Below, one piece after another: positions 49,801 through 63,869 of a stretch of 64,000 nt of DNA. Both the position numbers and the translations under genes were made by a program. The first letter of the stretch is position 1; every line of letters begins with the position of its first letter. This stretch comes from Cloeon dipterum (taxonomy: Eukaryota; Arthropoda; Insecta; Ephemeroptera; Baetidae): positions 8,918,501-8,982,500 of the forward strand of contig NC_088787.1 of the NCBI RefSeq assembly GCF_949628265.1, given 5' to 3'. The notes under the pieces were generated by a model that searched no databases, had not been told where the DNA came from, and saw only the letters and a program-made list of their open reading frames with translations.

Positions 49801-52800
49801 ATGTTTGGCCGTCCGATCAAGAAGGCTTCTCCCCGGAAGCGAAAGTCGCTAACCCTGAAGACCGGGCCTAGCTCGAAGAGGTTGTCCAATGTTGGGATAT
49901 TGGCGACTCCCAGCTCGAAGACTGTGGCTCCCGGCAGCAGCAACATCAAGGTTCTCCTGCGCGTGAGGCCGTCGAACAAAAAGGAACTGGATGACAATAG
50001 ATGGAGGTTAGTCGAATCAACCGTCTCTCTAATTTTATACGCGATTGCAAATTGAATTTGTCTCCAGAGATGTCGTCGAGGTTGTAGACAAAGATCTGGT
50101 GATTTTCGATCCTAAGGAGGAGGAGGACTTTTTCTTCCACCACGGCAAGAAACAGACCTTTCGAGACATCAACAAGAAGCAGCCCAAAAACCTGCAGTTC
50201 AACTTCGACCGAGTGTTTGGCCCAGAGGAGGCCACCTCCGATGTTTACCAACAGTCCATCCAGGGCCTCATCGGCAACCTGATGAACGGCTACAACTGCT
50301 CAGGTGAGAATATTTTTGTCCCAACCCAAGTGCCGCTAATCAACTATAATTAATAATTGGCATCAGTGTTCGCTTACGGTGCGACCGGAGCTGGAAAAAC
50401 CTTCACCATGCTGGGCAGCCCTGATCACCCTGGAGTGACGCCTCTTCTTATGAAAGAGCTCTACGACACTCTGCAGCTGGAAAACACGGACGTTGACGTC
50501 GCCTGCTCCTACCTGGAGATCTACAATGAACATGTTCGTGCATTTTCTTATTTTCTCACTTGCTCCTGGTGTTTTTTCCTGCATTCTGGGACTTGCAATA
50601 GATTTTCTGTTAATCTTCTAAAGTTTTCTGTTAAAGATTGCCTTTTCTTTACATCTAGTTAATTTTTTCCGCTTGTATAGCCCTCATTTTTGTCAAATAT
50701 TTACTGAACAGTGATTGCAATCCCTGATTTAATCAATCTAATGAAAGTCTCTAAATACACTCCGTATGAAATTTTTTAAAAAAAAATTGGCTAGTTCTCA
50801 TTTTTAAAAACCTAGCTCTATTCTTGATCTCAATAGAAACTCATGTCTTGCTTTTGTTGGTCGTTTTGTTAATTTGAAAATCCTTTTTGCTTCAGGTGCA
50901 TGATCTTCTGGTGGAGTCGAGTCAGCCTAAGCCATTGCAGCTGCGCGAGGATGGCGCCAGTGTGATGGTGAGCGACCTGAGCTGGCACCGGCCGGCCTCG
51001 GCAGAAGACCTCATGTCCATCTTGCAGGCTGGCAACTTGAGAAGGACACAGCACCCAACAGATGCCAACAAGGAGTCCTCTAGGTCGCACGCAGTGTTCC
51101 AAGTACTGAGTTTTATGTCCTTCTATTTACGGATTTCATTAAATAATATTTTTTAGGTTTTGGTGAAAATGAAGAAGAGGTGTGAGGGTGCTGCCAGGAG
51201 CGGACAAGTTCGGTGCGCCAAGCTGTCCATGATTGACCTGGCAGGGTCAGAGAGGGCGGCGGCCACAACTAACAACAAGAGTCGCTTCACGGAGGGCGCC
51301 AACATCAACAAATCTCTGCTTGCACTTGGTACGATAATTAAAATCGACATGACATTAAGTATCTCCTTTTACTTTACAAACAATTTTTTAGATGAACGTG
51401 TAGCTTATTCTGACTAGATTTTTGTGTGCTTAACACTTGATTTTTCTGGCATTGAGAAGCCGTTTTTTGGAAATTTGCCTAAAATGCTATGATTTTAATG
51501 CGCAAAGCAAAACTGTGCACTACTCCGTGGATTTCTTGCAAATTGATATGGGATTAGACTGTTTTTATGTGGTGTAAGCAGTTTTAGAGATTTAAAATTG
51601 GATTTGATGGTCCCAGGTTCCGCAACAATTGAAAACTCATAAATAATAAAGAGTCCATTGTCTAAATTTCACAAACCTATAGTTGCAAAATATTTTCTCA
51701 TGTCCATTTTCTGTCAGCTTTATAATTATTAAATATTTTCATCAATAAAAATTGTAGGCAACTGCATCAACGCCTTGGCTGATGGACTGAAGCACGTGCC
51801 ATTCCGCAACTCAAAGTTGACGCGCCTGCTGAAGGGCTCGCTGGGTGGCAACTGCCAGACCGTGATGATCGCCAACGTGTCCCCAAGCAACGCCGTCTAT
51901 GAGGACACGTACAACACGCTCAAATACGCGACCAGGGCAAAGAAGATCAAGAACAGAGTGAAGAAAAACCTCATCTCAGTGGACATAAGTGCCGCCGAGA
52001 CCGCCAAGGAGCTCGATTCGGCTCGCACTGAGATCGCAGACCTGCAGGCCAAGGTGGCTGCCCTGCAGAAGGAGAATCTGGCCCTGAAGCGGGCGGCTGA
52101 GGAGCACGTCTGCGTGTCCGTGGCAGCAGCGGAACCGCCACTGCCGCTCCCGGAGCCTGCACCAGTGCAAGAGACGCCTCTGCCAACGCCTGAGGCCAGT
52201 CCTAAGGCGCTCACTCCTCAGGTACGAGTGGAAAACGAAATTGACTTGAGGATAGTTAATGTTATCATTGTTGCTACTGTCGTGAGTTTATTCCAATCCT
52301 TTGTAGAATAAAAAATATTTATTTAATGCAGATGTTCAATTCAAAAGTTTTGCTTATATTTTTTTATTATTTATCAATCATTAGGTATCCATTTTATCTT
52401 CTGAAAAACATGTAAGGTTTAATTTGAATTATTTTAGCTCTTTGCTGCATCCCCAATGTTTGTTGCCTTATTTTTTTTATTGATTATTTTGAGAAAAGGT
52501 AATTTTAAAACCGAATTTTTCTATAAACTTAATTTAATTTGTATTTGTGGTATTCCCGATATTAACCTACTTCTTGGAATGATTTTGATGGATATTTATG
52601 AATCTTTCCCTTGAATAAAACATGCCCTCTAGAATTAACAGGCTTCATGCTGGTTTCCTAGCTCTTTTGGCAGCAGCTAAAGGGAAACCTTTCAAAAGAA
52701 TTTCTTTAAAAACTGGAAACCTCATAAATAAAATTACTGAACAATATTTGGGATTTTCCTGGTGAGGAGATTGGCCACAGAAGGAATCTAAAATCTTAAG

Positions 52801-54844
52801 CCTCATGCTGGAAATAAAATTCCTTGTTAAAAAATTCTTTAAAAATGAGATAATCCAGTAAAGTATGTGTTGGTAACAAAACCAATGGCATGACAAAAAT
52901 TCTGGAATCTTCAAGACACTCCCCTACAATATTCTCTTTCTTTTTCATTAAAATTGTTCATAATATAGATGAAAATGATTATATTAACTCTCTATTAGGT
53001 TTTAAAACCTATAATAAGTCGATTAAAACAATCTTCCAGCGACAGCAAATAAATTTTAAAAGATTAACATTTCTACTAACTGTTCACAGGTGCAAGAAAA
53101 GCGAAATAATCTGGAGATCTTGGAGACTCTCAAGGCTCTGAGGGAGCTGTGCAAAAGATACGAAGCAGCAGCCGGCGCCAAGTATTTCCTGGTTGCCGAG
53201 CTGGAGAAGCTGAATTACAACTACGAGGTCAAGAAGCTCAAGCTGCAGAGGATTAACGAGCTGTGCAAGGATGCCACGCAAATCAAGGTCACGTCTCTGG
53301 AGATTAAGACGCAGGCTCAGCGGCAGAACCTGGAGGAAAAGCTGTTCCACGCCAGTACCGAGGAGGAAGAGAGCCTCGCGGCTGTCAAGTCTGCTATCGA
53401 GTCTCTCCAGCAGTTTGACTCCACCATTTTCAGCTTTGCAAACATCATGCTTGGCCCCTATGTAAGTCAAGAAACTAATTTTAAAAACAACTACTCTATT
53501 TAAAAGAAATAATTAGGGTTACATTATTTACTACTTTGGTTAATATAACTTTTTAAATTTTTTCTGAAATTTTGAACCACAATATTACAATTTCACTAAG
53601 GTGAACGCTAAGATTTAAGGCAAACTTCTTGGAATCACTATTTAATAAATAAAAAATGGAAAGAATTTTAACTTAAGCAATGCTTTAATACAAAAATCCA
53701 ATTAAAAATGAAATTTTTCTTTCATTTCCACTGCTAACAAGAGTGACACTTCATAATTTTGTTCACTTCCAGTGCGAAAGCAAGGTTAAGGAGCTGCAGT
53801 TCGGTCCATGCCAGAAGCTGTCAAACCAGAAGAACGTGGAAATCGAGACCGTGCAGAACGCCTTCCTGCGTTGCTCGGCGGTGCTGCAGAAGTGCTACTT
53901 CGCGCTGAAAGGGCTGTGCTGCGTGAGCCCGGAGGTGCAGGCGCAATACGAGGATCTGCTTTCGTTCGTGCGCCAGAGCGGCAACGTCACCTTCAAGGCG
54001 GCCGAGGAGGACGTGCCGGACGGCAAAAGGTCCAACGAAGAGTTTGACCACCTGATGGACGAGTTCGAGCAGGAGCTGATGGCCAGGCCGCTCGACCAGA
54101 CCTTCGAAGCAGCTGCGCCGCCGTCTTCAGAGAGCATGGATGCTACGTTCTGCATTGAAACCAAGAAGGCACCAAAGAGGCAGCCGATGGAGGCGCCCTT
54201 CAGGGTCAAACCCTACTCAGGTGCGTTGAATACTGGAAGGATCTAGCTTGATGTTCTTTTGGTCACAATCAGTGAGGAAGTCTAGTGTTGAGGTACTAAT
54301 TTTTTTATTTGGTATTTTTGTGGCACAAACAAAACAGTTTCAACCAAATTTAATCTTGAATACAAATTTTCGTAGGTGCAGAAATTAAAAAAAAAATAAG
54401 GTTCCTAATAATTTAAAGATTGTAATAAATGATATCGATTAACCGTTCAACTGAATTTTAGTGACAGGAAAATGATCATGTGTCTTCTTAAAATATTCTT
54501 GAATTTTCAAAAATTATTTGGTGATAAATAAATTTACGTTAGTTCTTTACCTTTAAGAAAACAGTTTCACGTCATCGAGAAGTTGTAAATTTTCTAGTTT
54601 AAAAAAGTCTCAACTCTCGCAGATTAATTTCAATTTTTGCGAAGATTATCAAGTGAATTGAATAAATCTAAAATCCAATTTTAAATTGTCAGGTGGATTG
54701 AAGAGGAAGCCAGGGACGCCGATGCGAAGTGCATTCAGGAACAAAATTCGGATCACATCGACCATCAGCTCCGCAGCGAAGATCGCCAAGCCAGTCTCAG
54801 CGGTGCGGAAAGTAGCGACAAACAAAGAAAACGACCCTGCTTAG
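49801..54844 (+). CDS. Kinesin-8 motor (KIF18/Klp67A type)
   Basis: Nine exons: 49801-50006, 50068-50303, 50367-50533, 50896-51102, 51157-51328, 51758-52221, 53090-53461, 53773-54220, 54693-54844, giving about 807 residues. Kinesin-8 motors walk to microtubule plus ends and limit their length, aligning chromosomes in mitosis and meiosis. The motor (about 48-400) shows [16 protein letters not shown] (P-loop), [34 protein letters not shown] (switch I), [11 protein letters not shown] (switch II), and [36 protein letters not shown] and QHPTD are marks of the KIF18 branch. A neck and coiled coil ([20 protein letters not shown]) follow, then a Pro-rich linker, more coiled coil, and a basic tail ([18 protein letters not shown]). 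An AATAAA lies at 55037. Confidence 0.93.
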
Positions 54845-55036
54845 CTATGAACTTTTCGCCTAGCTCTTCTGTAAATATCTTCCTCGCCGACACGACAAGA
54901 GAAATATTTATTTCTTCTTCTATCCTGTCAGATTAAATCAACTAATGTAAATAACACGATCTCGCACTGTAAATAACACATCTGAATTATAGTTTTCTGT
55001 TGTGGGACGGATTTATTGATGCCTTGCTTCATTGAT

Positions 55037-55042
55037 AATAAA
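55037..55042 (+). terminator. Poly(A) signal of the kinesin-8 gene
   Basis: AATAAA about 190 bases after the stop codon and just before the convergent end of the next gene. Confidence 0.6.
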
Positions 55043-55083
55043 TAGTTTCGCTAATAAATAACATTATCGCTTTTGCAGAAAAT

Positions 55084-55662
55084 TCAATGTCTGTTCTTTA
55101 GCTTGACTCCCTCGTTCATGTTGTCCTGAAAAATTAAATAAATAACAAATAAAATCGATTTGAAGCGAACAAATTATTACATAGAAGTCGATGGCGGAGT
55201 CAAGCAGGTTGTGGGATGAACTGCTATCGCCCTGGCGGCTGCTGGCTGCGTTTCCGTGCGGCAGGTAGTACCCTGCGGAGTGAGAGGGTCGAAACAGGAA
55301 CGACAGGAGGGCGTGCAGCAGGAATGAAATGAAGGACAGTCCAGCTAGAAGACCAATCGGGTCGAATCCACCGAAGCCAACACTGAAATTTTGATTTTAT
55401 TCACGAAATTTGTCGGAAATCTTTGTAATTGTTATTTTTAGCTTGGATAAAATTGTTTGTTATGGTTTATGGTGTTTTCCTTTGGTTATTAAAATAAAAT
55501 CCCACGCTAAAAATGTCCCAATATTTTTGTGTTACGTACTTTAAATCAAACACTTACAATAAAAATTGTCATTATTGCCATATCCATAAAAGAAAAATTT
55601 ACTCACGAGTAGCCTCTGTCCTGAGCAACCGCCGCGGCACCATAGGGACTGGGAGTGTACAT
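55084..55662 (-). CDS. Small protein with one membrane segment, unknown function
   Basis: Three exons with good splice sites and matching phases: 55607-55662, 55181-55382, 55084-55125, giving 99 residues. The start is the first ATG (MYTPSPYGAAAVAQDRGYS). Residues about 25-48 are hydrophobic (FDPIGLLAGLSFISFLLHAL, then LSFLF), a likely membrane segment. The rest is short and Ser/Gly-rich, ending DNMNEGVKLKNRH. There is no clear signal peptide. I do not recognise the family, although short arthropod proteins with a Gly-Phe-Asp-Pro motif before a Leu-rich segment look similar. It is convergent with the kinesin-8 gene. A gene missed by long-ORF scans, supported mainly by splicing and composition. 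Confidence 0.6.
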
Positions 55663-57126
55663 TTCAAAGTGCGTTTCTCTGTCTTGCGTCGACAGTGAGC
55701 TCAACGACTGTATGTGGTGCAGAATATTTCATGCGTTTATATATAGGAGTCTCCCAAAAATCTGTCCAATTGCTGAAATAATTTTTTCTGCCAGCCCTGT
55801 TAGATGCGCTGTTGCACGCTGAATGACGGGAGAGCAGAAGATCGCGCGGCCAATTTCACGCCACTCAGGCCGCCCCATTGGCCTCCATATTCAGATGGGC
55901 CGCAAAATATGTATGCTAATTTAGATTAAATTTCTAGATTTGAAGATTTCTTGTATTGACTCGCAAAATTAGTTGATCTAAAATACTTTTCTTAGAAATG
56001 CTTTATATTTTATTTTCTAATTTAAGCGGGGAGTAAATTTAAACAAACAATTCATGCAAAGTGGGAGAGTTAAATTGGAAATTATTGCCAGGAATTCAGG
56101 ACATTAAAAAGGGTGAAATTATTCTGAATATAAATAAATTAGTAAAAATGTTTTGCTCGAATAATGAATATTCGATTTCAAATATTTAAAAATATAATTC
56201 ACTTCAAGCAATCCTGTAAACCAAATAAGAAAATTCGAAAATAATCCACGGAAAATTTTCAGTAGAAAATTCGAAAAATTATTTATGGCGAGATTTCCAT
56301 AAAATAAATCCCATACAAAATGGTCAGGCACACATATATTATATTAGCTTAAATGCTCCACTAAAAAATGAAAAAATGATGAAAACGTTAAATGAGTTAG
56401 ATTATTTTTGTTGGATAAAGAAAAAGCGACTGCAACTCTTAAAAATCATGAGTCAACATGTCAACAATGCTAATTGCGAAAAACAGCATAAAATTTTATA
56501 ATTTTAAATTTTAGCTTGTGATTAGAATTTTCAAGCATTTTTAAATAATTCTGATTCTGATACTGATTCATTATTTATGCAATAAAAAAATCACTATTGA
56601 GACTCGAAAATCAGGAAAACACCTAATTTAATCAATTTTGTATTATTTCATTATCATAAAAGCAAAAGCACAAGAAATACCGGATTCGTAACATCGTATT
56701 CCTTGTTTTCGACATTTTTCCATTGACTTATTGGTTGGAATGGTTGGTTTCGCGCGGTCCTGGAGCCTCCCCCCTCTCTTCACCCGGTAACAGCACACGT
56801 TCACAACTTTGCCAACCAAAATTATTAACACGAGATTGCCGAATCCCTCTATATGACTCAATTATAAAAATCAGAAAGAAAACATTTTTTAAAATTAATT
56901 AATAACTAGAAAGATTTCTATCAAATGGTTAAAAATTTTGATTCATTTCATTTTGGCTGAGATCTTTTGCAGACTCTTGTTCCCCAAAACTCAAGAGTCG
57001 AGGTTACGCCCCCTTGTTCCCGAACCATAACACACCTCTGAACCAAAAGGTCACCTTGAGGCCGCGCACGTCCCTCGTCTCTTTGACATTGTCATTTTGG
57101 AAGAGTTCCTCACACCACACGCAAAA
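55663..57126. other. Intergenic region upstream of Tpi
   Basis: About 1.5 kb. It starts with a GC-richer stretch (55690-55910) upstream of the small membrane-protein gene, then AT-rich DNA. The part just before 57127 is GC-richer and is likely the Tpi promoter and 5' UTR. I see no other gene. Confidence 0.5.
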
Positions 57127-58808
<1,682 letters not shown>

Positions 58809-59207
58809 TGCAATTACTGTGTCACTTTTTTCTCCTCTCTCGACGGTGCTTTTCTTTTTTCCTATTACACGATTACGAATTTTTTGCTGTAGTCAAATAA
58901 TTGTTGAACCTGAAAAATTACGCAGCTGTTGATAAGTTTTATTGGATTTTATGACGCAGGATGTAGCGAATTTCGGCCCAGAGAAGATGCATAATATTTA
59001 TGAAAGACACTGTATAGCTCGCAATAAAATTGCCTAGCTGAATTAACTTGGTTTATTTTTCCGCCGCTTATACATATTCGCAGCTGAATGCAATCAAAAA
59101 GTTCTCGGCCGCAAGATGGAAAGAGTGGTTTTCGGTGTCACGCTCTCGCCTCACGCTGCGTGCCAGATTCGAGGAGGGATGTTCGCCGCCTAACCGCCCC
59201 TCTTGGG

Positions 59208-59240
59208 CATAAAACCCTGGCCCGGTCGCAGTCAGCGTGC
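59208..59240 (+). promoter_or_regulatory. Core promoter of pburs
   Basis: A TATA-like CATAAAAC at 59208 is followed about 25 bases later by GCAGTCAGCG, which resembles an arthropod initiator (TCAGT class). The ATG is 20-30 bases further on, giving a very short 5' UTR. Confidence 0.5.
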
Positions 59241-59259
59241 AGACCCCGAGACCTCGACG

Positions 59260-60030
59260 ATGCGATCGCTCCTGCCAGGCACGCTGGTGCTGCTCTCGCT
59301 GTGGCTCGTCCAAAACGCGCTCGCCGCCCAGGACGCAGACGAGGCCTGTGAGAGCCTTCCGGCCGAAATACACCTCATCAAAGGTACACCCTGAGAGAAA
59401 AATAATCTCGGCTAAAATTTTGGTATTTAATTTTTTATCTGGAGAAAATGTATTTTTTGTTTTCAAAGTTTGGTAAAATATATTTCCTTGTCGGATTAAG
59501 ATGCAAGAAAAGTTAGATAAAACACAGATGATTAATCTGCTAAATTAAAATTTAATTTACTTAAATTCAATAACTCCCCAGCAACTGGGAAATTCCCTAG
59601 TTTATTGCAGCCACAGCAAAATATAAAGATTTGAACCCTTCAAACGGTTAATTTGAGTTATAATTCATTTTCTTTCAGAGGAATTCGACGAGTTGGGCAG
59701 GCTGCAGCGCACTTGCAACGGCGACGTGGCGGTGAACAAATGCGAAGGACAGTGTTCCTCCCAGGTGCAGCCGAGCGTTGTCACCCCGACCGGATTCCTC
59801 AAGGTAAAATTATAAAAAAAATAATCCCAAAAAAACCCTTTACTAATGCTCTCGACTGGCAGGAGTGCTTCTGCTGCAGGGAGACGTTCATGAGGGAGCG
59901 CACCCTGACCCTGATGCACTGCTACGACCCTGACGGCACCCGTCTGCACGGCGACAAGGAAACGATGGACGTCAAGCTGAAGGAGCCGGCCGAGTGCAAA
60001 TGCTACAAGTGCGGCGAGTACTCGAGGTGA
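59260..60030 (+). CDS. pburs: Bursicon subunit beta (partner of bursicon)
   Basis: Three exons: 59260-59383, 59679-59803, 59863-60030, giving 138 residues. This is a secreted cystine-knot subunit. With bursicon alpha it activates the receptor LGR2/rickets to drive cuticle tanning and wing expansion after moulting; beta homodimers have immune roles. The signal peptide is about [18 protein letters not shown] and ends at ALA-AQD. Cystine-knot signatures follow: [56 protein letters not shown], then [21 protein letters not shown] and [12 protein letters not shown]. Length and cysteine pattern fit pburs rather than burs. Two AATAAA signals occur at 60087 and 60095. The alpha subunit gene lies about 2 kb downstream on the same strand. 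Confidence 0.96.
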
Positions 60031-60100
60031 TCTCATACACAGACCACGCGCGGCCCTTTCAACCAGCATCTTTTGTCACGAACGAGAATAAACTAATAAA

Positions 60101-61930
60101 GTGAACCATAATGAAAACTGATTTATGATTTTATTGTCATTCCCTCGCTAAACACAATAATAAAATTCTATAAAATGCCTAAATACATCGTTGGGACTAT
60201 TAATGATATTTAAATTGCACAATTTGCGCCACACCAGAAACCGCAGAAATTAAATTGTGCAATCTGCTCGAGGTCACCAATCGCGGGGGTTGCTCTGCGC
60301 GGTGCCACTTCCCCCAGCGTCTGCTGCGGGGAGCACCGTGGGGCTCCTCTTTCTCACCACCACGAATATGCAATAAGAATGATTTGTGACTCGCTTTCTG
60401 CGCTTCGCCACCAAATCCAACATGTGACAGTTGTGTATATATCAAAATAAAATATATCGGCTCACTAATATACAGTACGAAATAAACTCAAAGATGGATT
60501 TTGCTTTGAATAAGAATAATTTAGTTGGTAAGAAGAAGTTGCATGGAACAGAAAAGGTTGTGATAATAATATCCAGAAAGACGACTTAATTTTTGGAATT
60601 TTTTGTGTTTCAATTTTTGATTTGGACCGAAATAGCTCAGAGAAGAAAAAGGGTGATATTTATGACTTTTTGGATATTTAATTATTCTTTTGTAACGAAA
60701 CGTTAACTAACACGTGGTTTTTGCAACATTTTTTCTTGTCTGGACTTTATTTAACTGGACACAAATGAATTTTTCAAGCATTTTAGCCTTTCTGAGAAAA
60801 AAATTATAAAATTTATGGAGGGGCTTGAACAGATCTGACAGAAAAGTCTAGATTTTAATGAAAAATGTAGATTTTTTGTCCTTATTTTTGTGGGTTTGTC
60901 GGTAAAAGTTTCAAATTAGTCAAGTTGCACGGTGCCAAAAAATATGTTTTAGTTTATTTGAAATCGCAATTTTTTATTTTTAAATTATAATGGATTTTAG
61001 AAAGATAGACAGATAATTAGCTTAGGAAAAACATATTGATTAAAATTCCAAAGTCAATCATTATTGCTACTATCTCAAGTGTTAGATAAATAAACTACGA
61101 AATTTGATATGATTAATAATGCGATTCCTATTTCATAAATAAAATTGGCACCTGTAACAGTTGAAATTATTAATTTCTACAAGATGGTTTTATTCATATT
61201 ACGGCTTTAAAATTAAGCAGGATTCAGATATTTTGCCATAAATAATGCTAACTATAAAAAATACCCCTCATGTTTTCATTCAAAATAATATATTTATTTT
61301 TGGGAATAAAAAATCAAATTAAAGCAAGCGTGTAAGAATTTTTAGGATGAGTTTAAGTGGATCTGAACAAAAAATTTGAAAATAATACCTCTCTTTCTGC
61401 TTAATATTGTGTTAAAAAATTCAAGAGGGTGCAAAAATTAGCACGCTTAAATCAAGCGGCGAGCGCTGTCTTTCTTTATTAAAAATCATGATTCTACCAG
61501 AAATAATTATATTAGACACACTTCTAGATAGATCACAAAGAGAGGAATTAAAATCAAACAAAAAAATAACCATTTTCAGGCCATTTAGTTATTCGAGAAA
61601 TGAAGATTTACATTTATGTACAAAAAGAAAGCTAACCGTTTATTTTATCTTTAATTATGCCAATTATTCAATCATTTGAAGAGCCCCTATTCTTTTCATT
61701 ATACGATTATTAACGTAAAATAAATATACTTGAGAGCAAGTTAAAAGCGCAACACGGTGACGAAAGTCATTGCTCCCGCACGCTGCTCATTTTCGCTGCG
61801 GCAGCAAGGAGCGTGTAGCCACAGTTTTGCTCTCATTACAGAGGAAAAGTGCAATTTCCAAGCAGCGATCGCGACCGACTGGGGGTGGCGATTGGCAAAC
61901 CGCACCACGGGGGTGGCCCGGGGGTGGGGT
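60101..61930. other. Intergenic region between pburs and burs
   Basis: Mostly AT-rich. A GC-richer piece at 60220-60360 and another from 61735 lead into the burs promoter. Because both subunits are usually expressed in overlapping neurons, shared control elements could lie here. I see no gene. Confidence 0.5.
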
Positions 61931-61936
61931 GACGCG

Positions 61937-61980
61937 GTTAAAAGGGTGTGCGTCTGCTGCTGGCCAAGACAGAGCCGCTC
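61937..61980 (+). promoter_or_regulatory. Core promoter of burs
   Basis: A TATA-like GGTTAAAAGG near 61937 lies about 35-40 bases before CGCTCAGAC, a possible initiator, with the ATG at 61985. Confidence 0.45.
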
Positions 61981-61984
61981 AGAC

Positions 61985-63139
61985 ATGAGCACTGGCTGGC
62001 TGCAAGTGCTGATCGCGGTGGCCGTCGGCCTGTGGGCCGTGGCCGGCGCCGACGAATGCTCCGTCACGCCCGTCATCCACGTGCTGCAGTACCCGGGCTG
62101 CGTGCCCAAGCCCATTCCCAGCTTCGCGTGCACCGGCCGCTGCACCAGCTACCTCCAGGTAATATGGGTAAATATGCTTCAGAAATTTCTCTGAGTGTTG
62201 CCCGTTGTACGAGTCCAAGAGCGTTTTTCCTTTGCACTCTCTCGTCTCGCTTGCAGGTGTCCGGATCCAAAATTTGGCAGATGGAACGCTCGTGTATGTG
62301 CTGCCAGGAGAGCGGAGAACGCGAGGCCAGCGTCACGCTTTTCTGCCCCAAAGCCAAACCCGGAGAGCGAAAATTCAGAAAGGCAAGTGAATTTATGTCA
62401 ATTATCAAGTATCAACCACGTGGATTTTTCCGATGTAATTCGTTCAAACAAGATTTTAGTTCAAAACTTTCATTTTAGTAACTAAAGATTATTCAAAATT
62501 CCTAGATTCAATTTATAGTACGTAAAAAAGGTCATTTATTAAAATTCAAATTTCAAATGCAGCTTTTTAACTATTTAAATAAATTCATTGAATTAAAATA
62601 TTTTAGTTTTTAGCTCCGTCTAAATAATTTAAATTTTCACTAAAATGAACGACTTACATCTATTTTTGTTCATAAAAAACATAGATAATTAGTTACACTT
62701 TATTCTCCTTTGTGATGGTTTATTTAGGGTTGCGAAAACTCCCGAAATATTTTGAAAAAAATGCAGAGCACGATTTTTTTACCAAAATCTTCCAGGCAAT
62801 TTTTGCACTTACAATTATTTTACATTAGTTTTGCTAATTTTCTGTCAAAGACCTCGACTTGAGCTCAGGGTAGACAGAAAATTCAGGGTAAGATTTACAA
62901 AACCGAACCTCCAATTTCTAGCCGAAGTAATTGGTAAAAATCGACTCGTAGTGATAACAAGAAAATCCAACATGCCTTTTTAAACGATCTGCCCTCAGGT
63001 AATAACAAAGGCGCCGCTGGAGTGCATGTGCCGGCCGTGCACGGGGGTGGAGGAGAGCGCGGTAATCCCGCAGGAAATCGCCGCTTACGGAGACGAAGGG
63101 CCGCTCACCGCCCACTTCATTAGGAGCAACCAATTGTAG
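61985..63139 (+). CDS. burs: Bursicon subunit alpha
   Basis: Three exons: 61985-62158, 62257-62382, 62999-63139, giving 146 residues. It is the second subunit of the bursicon heterodimer, a secreted cystine-knot neurohormone. The signal peptide is about MSTGWLQVLIAVAVGLWAV, ending at AGA-DEC. Conserved blocks are ECSVTPVIHVLQYPGCVPKP, IPSFACTGRCTSYLQVSGSK, IWQMERSCMCCQESGEREAS and then TKAPLECMCRPCTGVEES, IPQEIAAYGDEGPLTAHF. The second intron has a GC donor: AAG is followed by GCAAGT, while the acceptor is CAG. Only this junction yields the conserved RKVITKAPLECMC, so a GC-AG intron is well supported. A poly(A) signal is at 63204. Confidence 0.96.
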
Positions 63140-63203
63140 TAACCGAAATTGAAACTGCTGTGCGAGAGTTTGTGTGTTCTTTGCATTGAGGGTGTAATTA
63201 GCT

Positions 63204-63209
63204 AATAAA
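63204..63209 (+). terminator. Poly(A) signal of burs
   Basis: AATAAA about 65 bases after the stop codon. Confidence 0.6.
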
Positions 63210-63869
63210 ATCATTCGTCACAAGTTTAGTTGGACTCGTTCATTGTTGAAAGCAGCCACCACGTGCGATTTTATTAATATCAAATTCCAATCATTTTTAC
63301 TTATCAATCTACTTCTACCCTTAAGTATCATTGCGTCGTATAATTATGTGTATAAAAAAATAAAATTGAGAGAGAAGCAGATCCACGGACGATCGGCCTC
63401 ACTTTTCCAAAACGCCTGTTCCGATTATGAAAGCAAGACTAAATGAAATTTGACTAAAAATCAAAATAATGATTTTAATATAAAATATAACAAATTTGGA
63501 TAAATACCATTTTTTAGACAGCCAAGTAGATTAAAAGGACAAGACAAGTTTAAAATTTAAGTTTTTCCTCCCCAAAGACTACAGGGGAGTAACACAAGTA
63601 ATATCCCAGAGATTAGAATAAAAACAAAAAGGAGAGCAAAGCGCAGGAAAAGTGGAGAACGAGCGACTGTGTAAGTGCTCAGAGGTATCGATGCTACTTT
63701 ACTTTGATGGCTTCTCGGTTGACAGATCAAAAAATTGCGTTAGGTAATTGACCAGCCTTATTACTCCAAACCTTTCTCTTGCAGTGTGTGTGTGTGTGTT
63801 GTTTGTCCTCGACTCAGTGGGCAAGTACATATCTTATAAATAAATTAGAAGGAATGCGCTGAAGCGTCT
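63210..63869. other. 3' flank between burs and the RCC2 homologue
   Basis: Convergent intergenic DNA, partly the 3' UTR of the minus-strand RCC2-like gene. It contains a short TG run near 63784-63800. No gene is seen. Confidence 0.5.

Noticed and set aside
62720-62770. AGGGTTGCGAAAACTCCCG in burs intron 2, resembling a family 2 MITE end
   Set aside because: No matching second end was found nearby, so it may be chance or a small fragment.
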